Shown: positions 1-7,115 of the stretch, piece after piece
Layout: every line of letters starts with the position of its first letter
Position numbering within the stretch: the first letter of the stretch is position 1
Source of the DNA: Bacilli bacterium
GTDB lineage: Bacteria; Bacillota_I; Bacilli_A; JAJDGJ01
Assembly: GCA_031272545.1 (NCBI GenBank)
Contig: JAISTP010000007.1
Coordinates: forward strand, 1-54,920
DNA: 54,920 bases
Direction: 5' to 3'
Position numbers and translations under genes: made by a program
Notes under the pieces: model-generated
Databases searched by the model: none
What the model was told of the DNA's origin: nothing
The model's input: only the letters and a program-made list of their open reading frames with translations

Positions 1-44
1 ATATTATTAATATTTAATAGGGACTATTTACAGTCCTTATTCTT

Positions 45-118
45 GCTGCATTAGTATAATGGTATTACGAGGCCATGGTAAGGCTTTAACGCAGGTTCAA
101 TTCCTGCATGCAGCACCA
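45..118 (+). tRNA. tRNA-Thr (anticodon GGT)
   Basis: The sequence folds by eye into a full cloverleaf. The acceptor stem pairs 45-51 with 108-114, followed by discriminator A115 and an encoded CCA at 116-118. The T stem is 91-95 with 103-107 around the loop TTCAATT. The anticodon stem is 70-74 with 82-86, and the loop ATGGTAA places GGT at 77-79 after the invariant T. G1:C72 and C2:G71 plus a G-G-U anticodon are classic threonine identity elements. The D stem has only three clean pairs. A phage-type integrase and TTGCCA repeats lie just downstream, so this tRNA may be an attachment site, but no duplicated 3' end was found in the window. Confidence 0.85.
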
Positions 119-126
119 GGTAGCTG

Positions 127-155
127 AAAAGTGCCGTAACTACGGTACTTTTTTG
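127..155 (+). terminator. Rho-independent terminator after tRNA-Thr
   Basis: AAGTGCCGTA (129-138) pairs with TACGGTACTT (141-150) with one G:U pair, and a run of T follows. It lies 10 bases after the tRNA CCA and would end the tRNA transcript. Confidence 0.8.
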
Positions 156-170
156 TTTCATATATGTATA

Positions 171-254
171 AATTGCCAATTTGTTGCCAAAAAAATTGCA
201 AAAAATTTTTATATATCTTTTAAATATAAGAAAATCGGGTGTTTTGTGTTGCCA
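171..254. repeat. Three direct TTGCCA motifs, possible integrase arm sites
   Basis: TTGCCA occurs at 173-178, 184-189 and 249-254, the last two as TGTTGCCA. They sit in the 307-base non-coding stretch between the tRNA and the mod gene. Short direct repeats beside an attachment site often serve as arm-type sites for tyrosine integrases, and a tyrosine integrase is encoded at 4151-5224. The assignment as arm sites is inference. Apart from these repeats and the tRNA terminator I see nothing else in 119-307 except AT-rich promoter-like sequence. Confidence 0.3.
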
Positions 255-307
255 CTGAACAGGATATAAAATAATATTTATATGGTATAATTAGTTTAAT
301 TTTATGT

Positions 308-1915
308 TTGAATAAAGGAGATAAGTGTCAATATGAACAACAAACAAACAAACAAACAAACAAACAAACAACTATTAGAAATGATGCAAGAGTACAATTA
401 ATTGAAGAAATAAAGTATAGAGTCGAAAAAAATATTATTGAGAAGACTAATGCTGATTTATTAATAAAATTAATAACTAATGCTGATGATTTTAATGAAG
501 CAATGCAAATTGCTAATTTAGGAACAATGTATCGTAACACTGGCCTTTTTTTTAATTTTAAATTAGAAAAAATGGGCGATGCCATTAAATATTTTAAAAA
601 GAATGATGAACTATCATTTAAAACTTCTGATAATAACTTAACTCATAAATTGATTATGGGTGATAATTATGATGCATTATTAAATTTATTAGTTCAATAT
701 AAAAATAAAGTTGATGTTATTTATATTGATCCACCTTATGGGAAAGATAGTATGGGAGAATTTGCTAAAACAAATTATGATAATTCTCTAACTAGAGATA
801 ATTTATTGTCTATGTTAAGACCTAGATTATTTTTAGCTAAACAATTGTTTTCAGATGAAGGAGTAATATTTTGTAGTATAGATGATAGAAATCAAGCCTA
901 TGTAAAATGTTTATTTGATGATGTTTTTGGAGAAAGTAATTTTATAGGAAATTGTATAAGAAAAACAGCAACTAACAGAGCAATGGCAAAAGATTTTAAT
1001 TTATTGCATGAATATCTATTAATATATCGAAAAAACGAATATGGTAAATTAATTGGAGAAAAAAAAGATATTAGTGATTACCAAAATCCTGATAATGATA
1101 GAAATGGATCTTGGACTTCTGGGGATCCAAGTATGAAGGGTTCAAAAAATAAATTTGGAATCGTAAATCCATACACAAAAAAAGAAGATTTTCCACCTAA
1201 AGGGCGAGGTTGGGCTTTTAATAAAAATAAATTAAAGGAATATATTGATAATGGAACAATAATTTTTAAAAAGTCATATAATGATAATGAAAGAGGATTT
1301 ATAAAAAAACAATATTTAAAGGATATAAAAAGTAATAATATGATTGTGAATTCATTAACTTTTATAGATAATAAATTCTTAAATCAAGTAGCTACAAAAA
1401 ATGATAATTTGTTTGATGATGATTTATTTGATAATCCAAAACCTGTTTCCTTTATTTCAAAACTACTAAGTTTCATTGACAAAAACAATGCTATCATTCT
1501 TGATTTTTTTGCTGGATCTGGTACAACAGGTCAAGCAGTATTAGAATTAAATAAAGAAGACAATGGAAATAGACAGTTTATTCTTGTAACATCTAATGAA
1601 ATTACTGATAAAACTCCAAATGGAATAGTTAAAGATGTAACTTCTAAACGTTTAAAAAGAGTCATGACTGGTGAATGTTATGATGGTAGCAATGATTTTA
1701 AATGGTTAGAAAAAAATGAACCATTAGGTGGTAATCTAGATGTCTATGAAATAGATAGTGTATTTAATAGTGAAGGAACTAAAAATAAAACACCTTTTGA
1801 TGTTATAGATGAAACTCTTTATGGATGTGAGACTTTTAATGATAAAAAAGATAAAATTGAATGGGTTTGTGAGAATTTTGAAATAACCCAAAAATATATT
1901 GATAAAAAAAATTAA
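308..1915 (+). CDS. mod: Type III restriction-modification methyltransferase (Mod), probably phase-variable
   Basis: This is the N6-adenine methyltransferase and specificity subunit of a type III system. In the order typical of this class, the DPPY catalytic motif comes first (about residues 141-144) and the SAM-binding FAGSGTT motif later (about 401-407). The stretch between them should hold the target-recognition domain. The only long reading frame opens at TTG 308, which has no ribosome-binding site. The good AAAGGAG (314-320) instead faces ATG 333. That ATG runs through a CAAA repeat tract in another frame and meets TAA at 399-401. As assembled, with 7 CAAA units, translation from ATG 333 is therefore off; one unit more or two fewer would join it to Mod. 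Res follows 18 bases downstream. The family call is secure; the actual start is not. Confidence 0.9.
   Translation: MNKGDKCQYEQQTNKQTNKQTTIRNDARVQLIEEIKYRVEKNIIEKTNADLLIKLITNADDFNEAMQIANLGTMYRNTGLFFNFKLEKMGDAIKYFKKNDELSFKTSDNNLTHKLIMGDNYDALLNLLVQYKNKVDVIYIDPPYGKDSMGEFAKTNYDNSLTRDNLLSMLRPRLFLAKQLFSDEGVIFCSIDDRNQAYVKCLFDDVFGESNFIGNCIRKTATNRAMAKDFNLLHEYLLIYRKNEYGKLIGEKKDISDYQNPDNDRNGSWTSGDPSMKGSKNKFGIVNPYTKKEDFPPKGRGWAFNKNKLKEYIDNGTIIFKKSYNDNERGFIKKQYLKDIKSNNMIVNSLTFIDNKFLNQVATKNDNLFDDDLFDNPKPVSFISKLLSFIDKNNAIILDFFAGSGTTGQAVLELNKEDNGNRQFILVTSNEITDKTPNGIVKDVTSKRLKRVMTGECYDGSNDFKWLEKNEPLGGNLDVYEIDSVFNSEGTKNKTPFDVIDETLYGCETFNDKKDKIEWVCENFEITQKYIDKKN
339..371 (+). repeat. Tetranucleotide (CAAA)7 tract in the 5' end of mod
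   Basis: Seven perfect CAAA units occupy 341-368, flanked by partial units (339-371 in all). A four-base unit changes the reading frame whenever one is gained or lost by slipped-strand mispairing. The tract lies just after ATG 333 and its upstream Shine-Dalgarno, the standard position in phase-variable type III mod genes. The encoded peptide in the Mod frame is a repeating T-N-K-Q. Confidence 0.92.
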
Positions 1916-1933
1916 TTGTAGAGGAGTGAAATT

Positions 1934-4018
1934 ATGCTACAAGATGCTATAGATTTACAAAATGAAGCAGTAAAAAAATTAATTGAATTAAGTAAGTCAG
2001 ATAAAAAAGAGATTACATTTAAAGCACCTACTGGTAGTGGGAAAACTTATATGATGGCTAATTTTATGAACCAAGTTTTATCAGAAAATGATGAAGTTAT
2101 TTTCCTTGTTACTTGTTTGTCTAAAGGTGGTTTAGCAAAACAAAATTATGATAAATTCACAGAATATTCAAATGATGGTGATTTTACAAAAATAGATCCT
2201 TTTCTTATTTCTAGTGAATTTGCTAATGAGGAAACACCACATATAGATGATAATCATAATGTTTATATCTTACCAAAAGACTTATTTAAAAAGAAAAGTA
2301 TTTTATTTAGAGGAATATTTGAAGCTTTTTTATCTAATATAACTAAAGATAATATTTTTGGTGCTAAAGGTAAGAGAATATTTCTAATAAAGGATGAATG
2401 CCATATATCAATTAAAAGAATAGATAATTTGATAGATAAATATTTTGATAGATGTTTTAATTTTTCTGCAACTCCAAAATTATCAAAAAGACAAGTTCCA
2501 GATGTTGAAATTACTAATGAACAAGCAGAACAAGTTAAACTAATTAAACATGTTGAAATAGGTGATGAAAATGCATCTGTTGATGATGTTGTTAATAAAT
2601 TTGAAGAAATTAAAAGTCAATATCGTAATTTATTAAATATTAATCCATGCTTAATAATTCAAATATCAAACAAAAATAAATCAGATGATGAATTAGAAGA
2701 AATTAAAAGAGTTTTAAACAAAAGTGAACATGTTGATTTGAAATGGATGTATATTGTTGAAAAAGAAAAAGAATGTGATACTAACGATCAAGTCAAATTT
2801 AAAAATTCAAAAGTTGAAAAGTGGAAAGATTTAGCAAAAAACAATTCCTCTACAATTGATATTATTATTTTTAAGTTGGCTATAAGTGAAGGTTGGGATA
2901 TTCCTAGAGCATGTATGTTATATCAAATGAGACAAAGTAGAAGTAAACAGTTAGATGAGCAAGTAATGGGAAGAGTTAGAAGAAATCCTAGATTAAAAGA
3001 TTTTGAAGATTTAACATCTGAAGCTCAAAACCTTGCTATGACATCATGGATTTGGGGAGTTGTCCCAGAATCACTCCATAAGAGTTATTATGTTGAATTG
3101 AAAAATTTAGATAATAAAATAACTAATGAATTTAAAGTTAAAACCACAAGACTAAAAAATTTAGGGGAAGAAGAAAACTTTGATTTTGTTGCTTTTTTAA
3201 AAACTTGTAACCAAAGAGTAGTTAATAAAAATATCTTTGAATCATATAGAAAATTAAAAACATCAAGCAATGATGTAAGAAAAATATTTAATAATTTTGT
3301 TGATTCATATGATAAATATTTTGAATATACAAATAATTTAGATGAAATATCTAAACAAAGTAAAAATTTTAAATGTGAATATGATAAATGTATGGAAATA
3401 GTAAAAGATAATTACAATTATGATATTGAATTTTCATTACCTATTGAGTCCTATTTTTTAGATAATGAACACTATATTGATATTGAAAAATGGGTATGGA
3501 AAAGAAAAGATAATTCTAATAAGTTTTCATTTGATAGCGAAGCTGAAAAAGAATGGGCAATGAAATTACTAGATTTAATTAGTGATGATGTTAATAACAA
3601 TAAAAGAATTGGAAAATTTGTAGAAGATGAAAATAAAGAAAAAATTTATTTATTAGCAAAAAATTATATGCCTAATTCTGATATTAAATTTGAATATTAT
3701 CTTGGTGGTAGTAATTCTAATTTTTCATATCCTGATTTTGTAATGAAAGATTGTTATAATCGTATTCATATTTTTGAAGTTAAAAGTATTAATTTTTCAA
3801 ATCAATTAAACAACAGTATTGATTCAGATTTATATGAAAATAAAGTTAATGAATTTAAAAAGATGTATAAGTATTCTTCATTTTTAACTAAACAAATATT
3901 TTATTTGCCTATAAAAAAAGAAGATAACTGGCATATTTTTAAGTATGAGAATGGTATAGAAGAAGTAATAAATTATAGTCAATTTAAAGATTTTGTTAAA
4001 AACAAAAACAATATTTGA
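1934..4018 (+). CDS. res: Type III restriction enzyme, Res subunit (ATPase and nuclease)
   Basis: Res acts with Mod to translocate or slide on DNA and cut unmethylated sites. The N-terminal superfamily 2 helicase core has a Walker A motif APTGSGKT (31-38) and a DECH box. A later motif with RQSRSK and QVMGRVRR fits the arginine-finger region. The C-terminal nuclease motif is visible as P600-D601 with E615-V-K617, the PD-(D/E)XK pattern. At 694 residues it is shorter than many Res proteins but contains both expected parts. The start follows GAGGAG at good spacing and is 18 bases after mod, so the two are an operon. If Mod is switched off, Res is expected to be inactive, since type III nucleases need Mod for specificity. 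Confidence 0.92.
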   Translation: MLQDAIDLQNEAVKKLIELSKSDKKEITFKAPTGSGKTYMMANFMNQVLSENDEVIFLVTCLSKGGLAKQNYDKFTEYSNDGDFTKIDPFLISSEFANEETPHIDDNHNVYILPKDLFKKKSILFRGIFEAFLSNITKDNIFGAKGKRIFLIKDECHISIKRIDNLIDKYFDRCFNFSATPKLSKRQVPDVEITNEQAEQVKLIKHVEIGDENASVDDVVNKFEEIKSQYRNLLNINPCLIIQISNKNKSDDELEEIKRVLNKSEHVDLKWMYIVEKEKECDTNDQVKFKNSKVEKWKDLAKNNSSTIDIIIFKLAISEGWDIPRACMLYQMRQSRSKQLDEQVMGRVRRNPRLKDFEDLTSEAQNLAMTSWIWGVVPESLHKSYYVELKNLDNKITNEFKVKTTRLKNLGEEENFDFVAFLKTCNQRVVNKNIFESYRKLKTSSNDVRKIFNNFVDSYDKYFEYTNNLDEISKQSKNFKCEYDKCMEIVKDNYNYDIEFSLPIESYFLDNEHYIDIEKWVWKRKDNSNKFSFDSEAEKEWAMKLLDLISDDVNNNKRIGKFVEDENKEKIYLLAKNYMPNSDIKFEYYLGGSNSNFSYPDFVMKDCYNRIHIFEVKSINFSNQLNNSIDSDLYENKVNEFKKMYKYSSFLTKQIFYLPIKKEDNWHIFKYENGIEEVINYSQFKDFVKNKNNI

Positions 4019-4077
4019 AATGGTTAGTTTTGAACTTTATCACAGCATATTAAATTAAGATAATTAAGTATATAAAA

Positions 4078-4106
4078 AGCTCATGATTTTAATTGTCATG
4101 AGTTTT
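4078..4106. terminator. Bidirectional terminator between res and the integrase
   Basis: CTCATGA (4080-4086) pairs with TCATGAG (4096-4102), flanked by A-runs and T-runs on both sides. It lies between the convergent ends of res and the integrase gene and can serve both. Confidence 0.75.
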
Positions 4107-4150
4107 CTTACACACTAAGTGCTATTTAAGTGTTTATTATACACTATTTT

Positions 4151-5224
4151 TTATTCTAATTCATTTATTATATCTATAATTGTATCTTCTTTTTCTTGAT
4201 ATAAATGAGAATAAGTATTTAAAGTCATTCTTATATCATTATGTCCTAGTCTTTTAGCAACTAATACAGGACTAGCACCATTATTAATCAACAAACTTGC
4301 ATGACTGTGTCTTAGATCATGTATTCTAATTCGTTTAACACCAGCTTCTTTGCAATATTTTTCAAATTTATTTGTAATTGTAGTTTCTGACAAAGGATTG
4401 TCAACTGAAAAAACAAAGAATGTATTACTAAAATTAGGATAATTTTCTTTTTGCAAAGTCTTTAATTCTTTCAAAGATTCGATGGTGTTTTTATCCATTG
4501 AAACTGTTCTATTACTTGAAGCATTTTTTGGTTCGTCTATAAAATATCTTAAACCTTTAACTTTTTGTGTGACAGATTTATTAATGCTTATTTTTCTATT
4601 TCTAAAATCAATATCTTGCCAATTTAATGTTAGTGCTTCTCCTTTTCTTAGCCCACAATAATATAAAACTTTAAAGAATGCATTATAAACTATATCATCC
4701 ACTTTACTAATAAATTTTTTAAATTCTTCTAAGGTAAAAAAATCTATATTACTAGTTTTTACTCTTAATTTTTTAATATTTATAAAAGGATCTGCAGTTA
4801 ATCCATAAATAGGCTTAGCATAATTATAAGTTTCTTTTAATAAAGCAATGCAATTATTAATTCTACTATTAGATAGTCCTTTATCTAATAGTTCATTTCT
4901 AAATTTTATTACAAGTCTATTATTTAATTTATCAACTTCAAAATCATTTAATGCTGGTCTTAAATGATTTTCAATAACACTTTTATTTCTCCTTAATGTA
5001 GAATTTCTAACTACATTTTTTTTATTTTCAAGAAACTCATCAAATAAATCACCAAAAAGGGGAGCATCTATAAATACTTCAATATCACTATGCTTAACTT
5101 CATAATCTTGAGCATCTCTTTTTGTTTTAAATCCAAATTTTCTTTTTCTTTCCTTTGTTCCATCAACCTTTTCTATAGTATAATCAGCAACCCAACACTT
5201 ACTTCTTGAACTTTTATAAGCCAT
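4151..5224 (-). CDS. int: Phage/ICE-type tyrosine recombinase (integrase)
   Basis: This enzyme carries out site-specific integration and excision of a mobile element. Counting from the chosen start, the catalytic residues visible are Arg193 (in LRKGEAL), His302-x-x-Arg305 (in HDLRH), His328 (in LGHND) and the nucleophile Tyr338 (in NTYSHL). The first 50 or so residues, rich in basic residues with a W and K-R-K-F-G-F-K-T-K-R, look like the AP2-type arm-binding domain. A reading frame extends three codons further to 5233, but the Shine-Dalgarno AAAGGATG abuts that ATG and is correctly spaced only for ATG 5224. A 23-base inverted repeat lies just upstream. All catalytic residues are present, so the enzyme could be active even though the element looks eroded. 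Confidence 0.93.
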   Translation of the reverse strand: MAYKSSRSKCWVADYTIEKVDGTKERKRKFGFKTKRDAQDYEVKHSDIEVFIDAPLFGDLFDEFLENKKNVVRNSTLRRNKSVIENHLRPALNDFEVDKLNNRLVIKFRNELLDKGLSNSRINNCIALLKETYNYAKPIYGLTADPFINIKKLRVKTSNIDFFTLEEFKKFISKVDDIVYNAFFKVLYYCGLRKGEALTLNWQDIDFRNRKISINKSVTQKVKGLRYFIDEPKNASSNRTVSMDKNTIESLKELKTLQKENYPNFSNTFFVFSVDNPLSETTITNKFEKYCKEAGVKRIRIHDLRHSHASLLINNGASPVLVAKRLGHNDIRMTLNTYSHLYQEKEDTIIDIINELE

Positions 5225-5242
5225 TTCTATCATCCTTTTTTC

Positions 5243-5265
5243 TCACTGGACACGGTGTCTAGTGA
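5243..5265. promoter_or_regulatory. 23-bp inverted repeat upstream of the integrase gene
   Basis: TCACTGGACAC (5243-5253) and GTGTCTAGTGA (5255-5265) are inverted around one central base, with one mismatched pair. It lies 18 bases before the integrase start on the transcribed side. It could be an operator, an excisionase or integrase site, or an mRNA hairpin. It does not resemble the TTGTACTT motif found near the repressor genes. Function is inference. Confidence 0.5.
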
Positions 5266-5297
5266 TATTTACTAATTGTATATTTTATAATACTATA

Positions 5298-5921
5298 TTA
5301 TTTGCTAATGATAACTTTAACTAATTTACCAATAACTCTAAAATCATCATCTTCAGTAACAATTATTGGATCATATTTTGAATTAGAACTTTTTAAAACG
5401 ATAGTATCATTTATTTTTGTAAATTTCTTTACATAATTCTCTCCATTGTAATAAAAACAACCTATTGTATCTAATTCTATTTCAGATTGAGCTTTAAATA
5501 ACAATAGTGAGTTATTGACTATATTATCATCAATCATGCTATCTCCACTTGCATATGATAAAAAATAATCATCACCATTGCCAATTATCCATGATTTAGG
5601 TATAGCAAATAATTCTTCTTTAAATTGGTCATTATTATATCCTTCACCACAAGATCCAAAACCTAAAAGTTTTATAGGAATATAAGCTGTTTCTTCTTCA
5701 TTAGCTATAATGCTTTTATTTATTTCTATCTCATAACCAAGTAGATAATCAACTGTAACATTAAAAAAATTAGCTATTTCTATTAATGTTTGAAAATCTG
5801 GTTTTCTTTCTTCTATCTCATATTTTGAATACCTACTTTGTGAATATCCCAGTTTTTCAGCTATTTGATATTGTGATAGATTTAATTTGCCTCTTAATTC
5901 TTTCATTCTTTGACCGTACAT
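5298..5921 (-). CDS. CI/LexA-type repressor with HTH_XRE and S24 autopeptidase domain
   Basis: This is a probable element repressor. Residues about 1-60 form an XRE helix-turn-helix (LSQYQIAEKL, SQSRYSKYE). The C-terminal half is a peptidase S24 domain. A Cys-Gly pair in GSCGEG fits the self-cleavage site, GDSM carries the serine nucleophile, and YVKKF the general-base lysine. Such repressors are inactivated by RecA-stimulated autocleavage after DNA damage. The gene is second in a two-gene minus-strand operon, 37 bases after its paralogue. Its ribosome-binding site is poor, which suggests low expression or translational coupling. Confidence 0.9.
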   Translation of the reverse strand: MYGQRMKELRGKLNLSQYQIAEKLGYSQSRYSKYEIEERKPDFQTLIEIANFFNVTVDYLLGYEIEINKSIIANEEETAYIPIKLLGFGSCGEGYNNDQFKEELFAIPKSWIIGNGDDYFLSYASGDSMIDDNIVNNSLLLFKAQSEIELDTIGCFYYNGENYVKKFTKINDTIVLKSSNSKYDPIIVTEDDDFRVIGKLVKVIISK

Positions 5922-5958
5922 AAATAATTACCCCATTCATAATAATATTTTCTACTTT

Positions 5959-6570
5959 TCATTCTTCATAGCTAATAATAATTTTTAGCAATTTGCCAAT
6001 TATAGTAAAATCATCATTTTTAGTAATGATTATTGGATCATATGATGAATTAGCACTCTCCAAAATTATTGAGTTATTAATTTTTGAAAATCTTTTAATA
6101 ATAATTTTGTTATTTAATTTAAAAATACCAATTGCTTTTTGATTAAGTTCTGATTGTTTAATAAATAATAATAATGAATTTTCTACAATATTTTCATCAA
6201 TCATACTATTGTCTATTGATTTTGTTATAAAATAATCACTTATATTATTTACAATCCATTTTTTTGGTATAGCAAAATTATTATTTTGATTTTCTACTAA
6301 AACATTTTTATCAATTTTTAAAAAAGGAATATAGACAATATCTTTTTCTTTAGAAATTTTAATTTTATTAATGTCTATTTCATATCCTAATAAGTAATCA
6401 ACTGTAACATTAAAATATTTTGCAATTTTTAATAAGATATCATATTCTGGTTGTCTTTTTTCTCTTTCATAATTTGAATATCTATGTTGAGAAATACCTA
6501 ACTCATTAGCTAAAGTTTTTTGATTTATTTTTTTTGATTCTCTTAGTTTTTTCATCCTACTTCCAAACAT
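5959..6570 (-). CDS. Second CI/LexA-type repressor paralogue lacking a visible cleavage site
   Basis: It has the same architecture as the neighbouring repressor: an XRE helix-turn-helix at about 1-60 and an S24-like C-terminal domain. The serine (DNSMID) and lysine (IIIKRF) are kept. The linker where the paralogue has Cys-Gly (FLKIDKNVL onward) contains no Ala-Gly or Cys-Gly pair. It may therefore be a non-cleavable, dominant or anti-induction repressor. It has a good GAAGGTG Shine-Dalgarno and is first in the operon. Its promoter region overlaps the TTGTACTT operators at 6610-6710. Lack of cleavage is inferred from sequence. Confidence 0.88.
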   Translation of the reverse strand: MFGSRMKKLRESKKINQKTLANELGISQHRYSNYEREKRQPEYDILLKIAKYFNVTVDYLLGYEIDINKIKISKEKDIVYIPFLKIDKNVLVENQNNNFAIPKKWIVNNISDYFITKSIDNSMIDENIVENSLLLFIKQSELNQKAIGIFKLNNKIIIKRFSKINNSIILESANSSYDPIIITKNDDFTIIGKLLKIIISYEE

Positions 6571-6609
6571 TTCTACACCTTCTCTATAAAAATATTGTTA
6601 ATTTATTCC

Positions 6610-6631
6610 ATTTTGTACTTAAATACAAAAT
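6610..6631. promoter_or_regulatory. Inverted-repeat operator in the repressor/cro-like intergenic region
   Basis: ATTTTGTA (6610-6617) and TACAAAAT (6624-6631) are perfectly inverted around a 6-base centre. It overlaps the probable minus-strand promoter of the repressor operon. The half-site TTGTACTT recurs at 6703-6710, and a related TGTATTTACA palindrome lies at 6654-6663. Three sites between divergent repressor and Cro-like genes resemble a lambdoid operator layout. Confidence 0.65.
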
Positions 6632-6653
6632 AAATCAATATTTTTAATCAGAA

Positions 6654-6710
6654 TGTATTTACAACTATAAAATTTATAGTATAATTACTATTATTAAACA
6701 AATTGTACTT
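6654..6710 (+). promoter_or_regulatory. Plus-strand promoter and flanking operators for the Cro-like gene
   Basis: TTTACA (6658-6663) and TATAAT (6680-6685) are separated by 16 bases, a good sigma-A promoter. The -35 is embedded in the palindrome TGTATTTACA (6654-6663), and TTGTACTT (6703-6710) lies between the promoter and the Shine-Dalgarno AAAAGAGGTG. Repressor binding at either site would block this promoter. Confidence 0.6.
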
Positions 6711-6725
6711 AAAAGAGGTGTAGAA

Positions 6726-6811
6726 ATGTTAAGAAAATTTAGAAAAAGATTAAATTTATCTCAAACTGAACTTGCTGAATTGTTAGATTTAAATCAAAAC
6801 ACAGTAAATAA
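6726..6811 (+). pseudogene. Truncated Cro-like XRE regulator (5' fragment only)
   Basis: The first 28 or so codons encode the start of an XRE helix-turn-helix (RKFRKRLNLSQTELAELLDLNQNTV). After that the frame runs into unrelated sequence and stops at 6911. The gene has a promoter, operators and a Shine-Dalgarno, and is divergent from the two repressors, the usual place for a cro-type gene. Homology ends at about 6808-6812, exactly where a cupin sequence in a different frame begins. A deletion that removed the rest of the element's early region is the simplest explanation. Confidence 0.7.
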
Positions 6812-7057
6812 GAAGTACCATTTGCTCATTATCATAAGAATAATGAAGAAATATATACTATTATTTTTGGCAAGGGAAAAATTATCATTGATAATGAAGA
6901 AATTATCCTAAAAGGTGGAGATTGGTTTAAAGTAAAACCAGCTGCTAAACGACAAATATTTGCTTCTGATGAATCAACTATTACTTATGTATGTATTCAA
7001 GTTAAAGAAAATTCTTTAGATACCTATACTAATAGTGATGCTATTATTGTAGAATAG
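6812..7057 (+). pseudogene. Headless cupin-domain protein remnant
   Basis: In the frame opened by GAA 6812 the sequence reads EVPFAHYHKNNEEIY and continues as a cupin barrel with IIFGKGKIIID, KGGDWF and PAAKRQIF, ending at TAG 7057 after 81 codons. HYHKNNEE carries the usual metal-ligand pattern H-x-H with E. The frame has TAA immediately upstream (6809-6811) and no start codon, so the N-terminal part is missing. It is fused out of frame to the Cro-like fragment. It is probably a chromosomal gene cut by insertion or deletion of the element; I infer it is non-functional. Confidence 0.75.
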
Positions 7058-7074
7058 GTAGTAATTTTATAATA

Positions 7075-7108
7075 AAAACGATGTAACTATATTTAGTTAT
7101 ATCGTTTT
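7075..7108. terminator. Bidirectional terminator after the cupin remnant
   Basis: A 15-base stem pairs 7075-7089 with 7094-7108 (one G:U), with A-runs and T-runs on the two sides. It serves the plus-strand cupin remnant and the convergent permease gene. Confidence 0.8.
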
Positions 7109-7115
7109 TAGATAA

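Noticed and set aside
45-118. tRNA-Gly or tRNA-Pro reading of the tRNA
   Set aside because: Placing GCC or TGG as the anticodon breaks the 5-bp stem or the T at position 33; only GGT fits a 7-base loop with ATGGTAA.
339-371. CAAA repeats as a CRISPR or minisatellite element
   Set aside because: The unit is 4 bases without spacers and lies inside the mod 5' coding region; it is a simple-sequence phase-variation tract.
6726-6911. A complete 61-residue regulator gene
   Set aside because: Only the first 28 or so codons are HTH-like; the rest is the cupin sequence read in the wrong frame.
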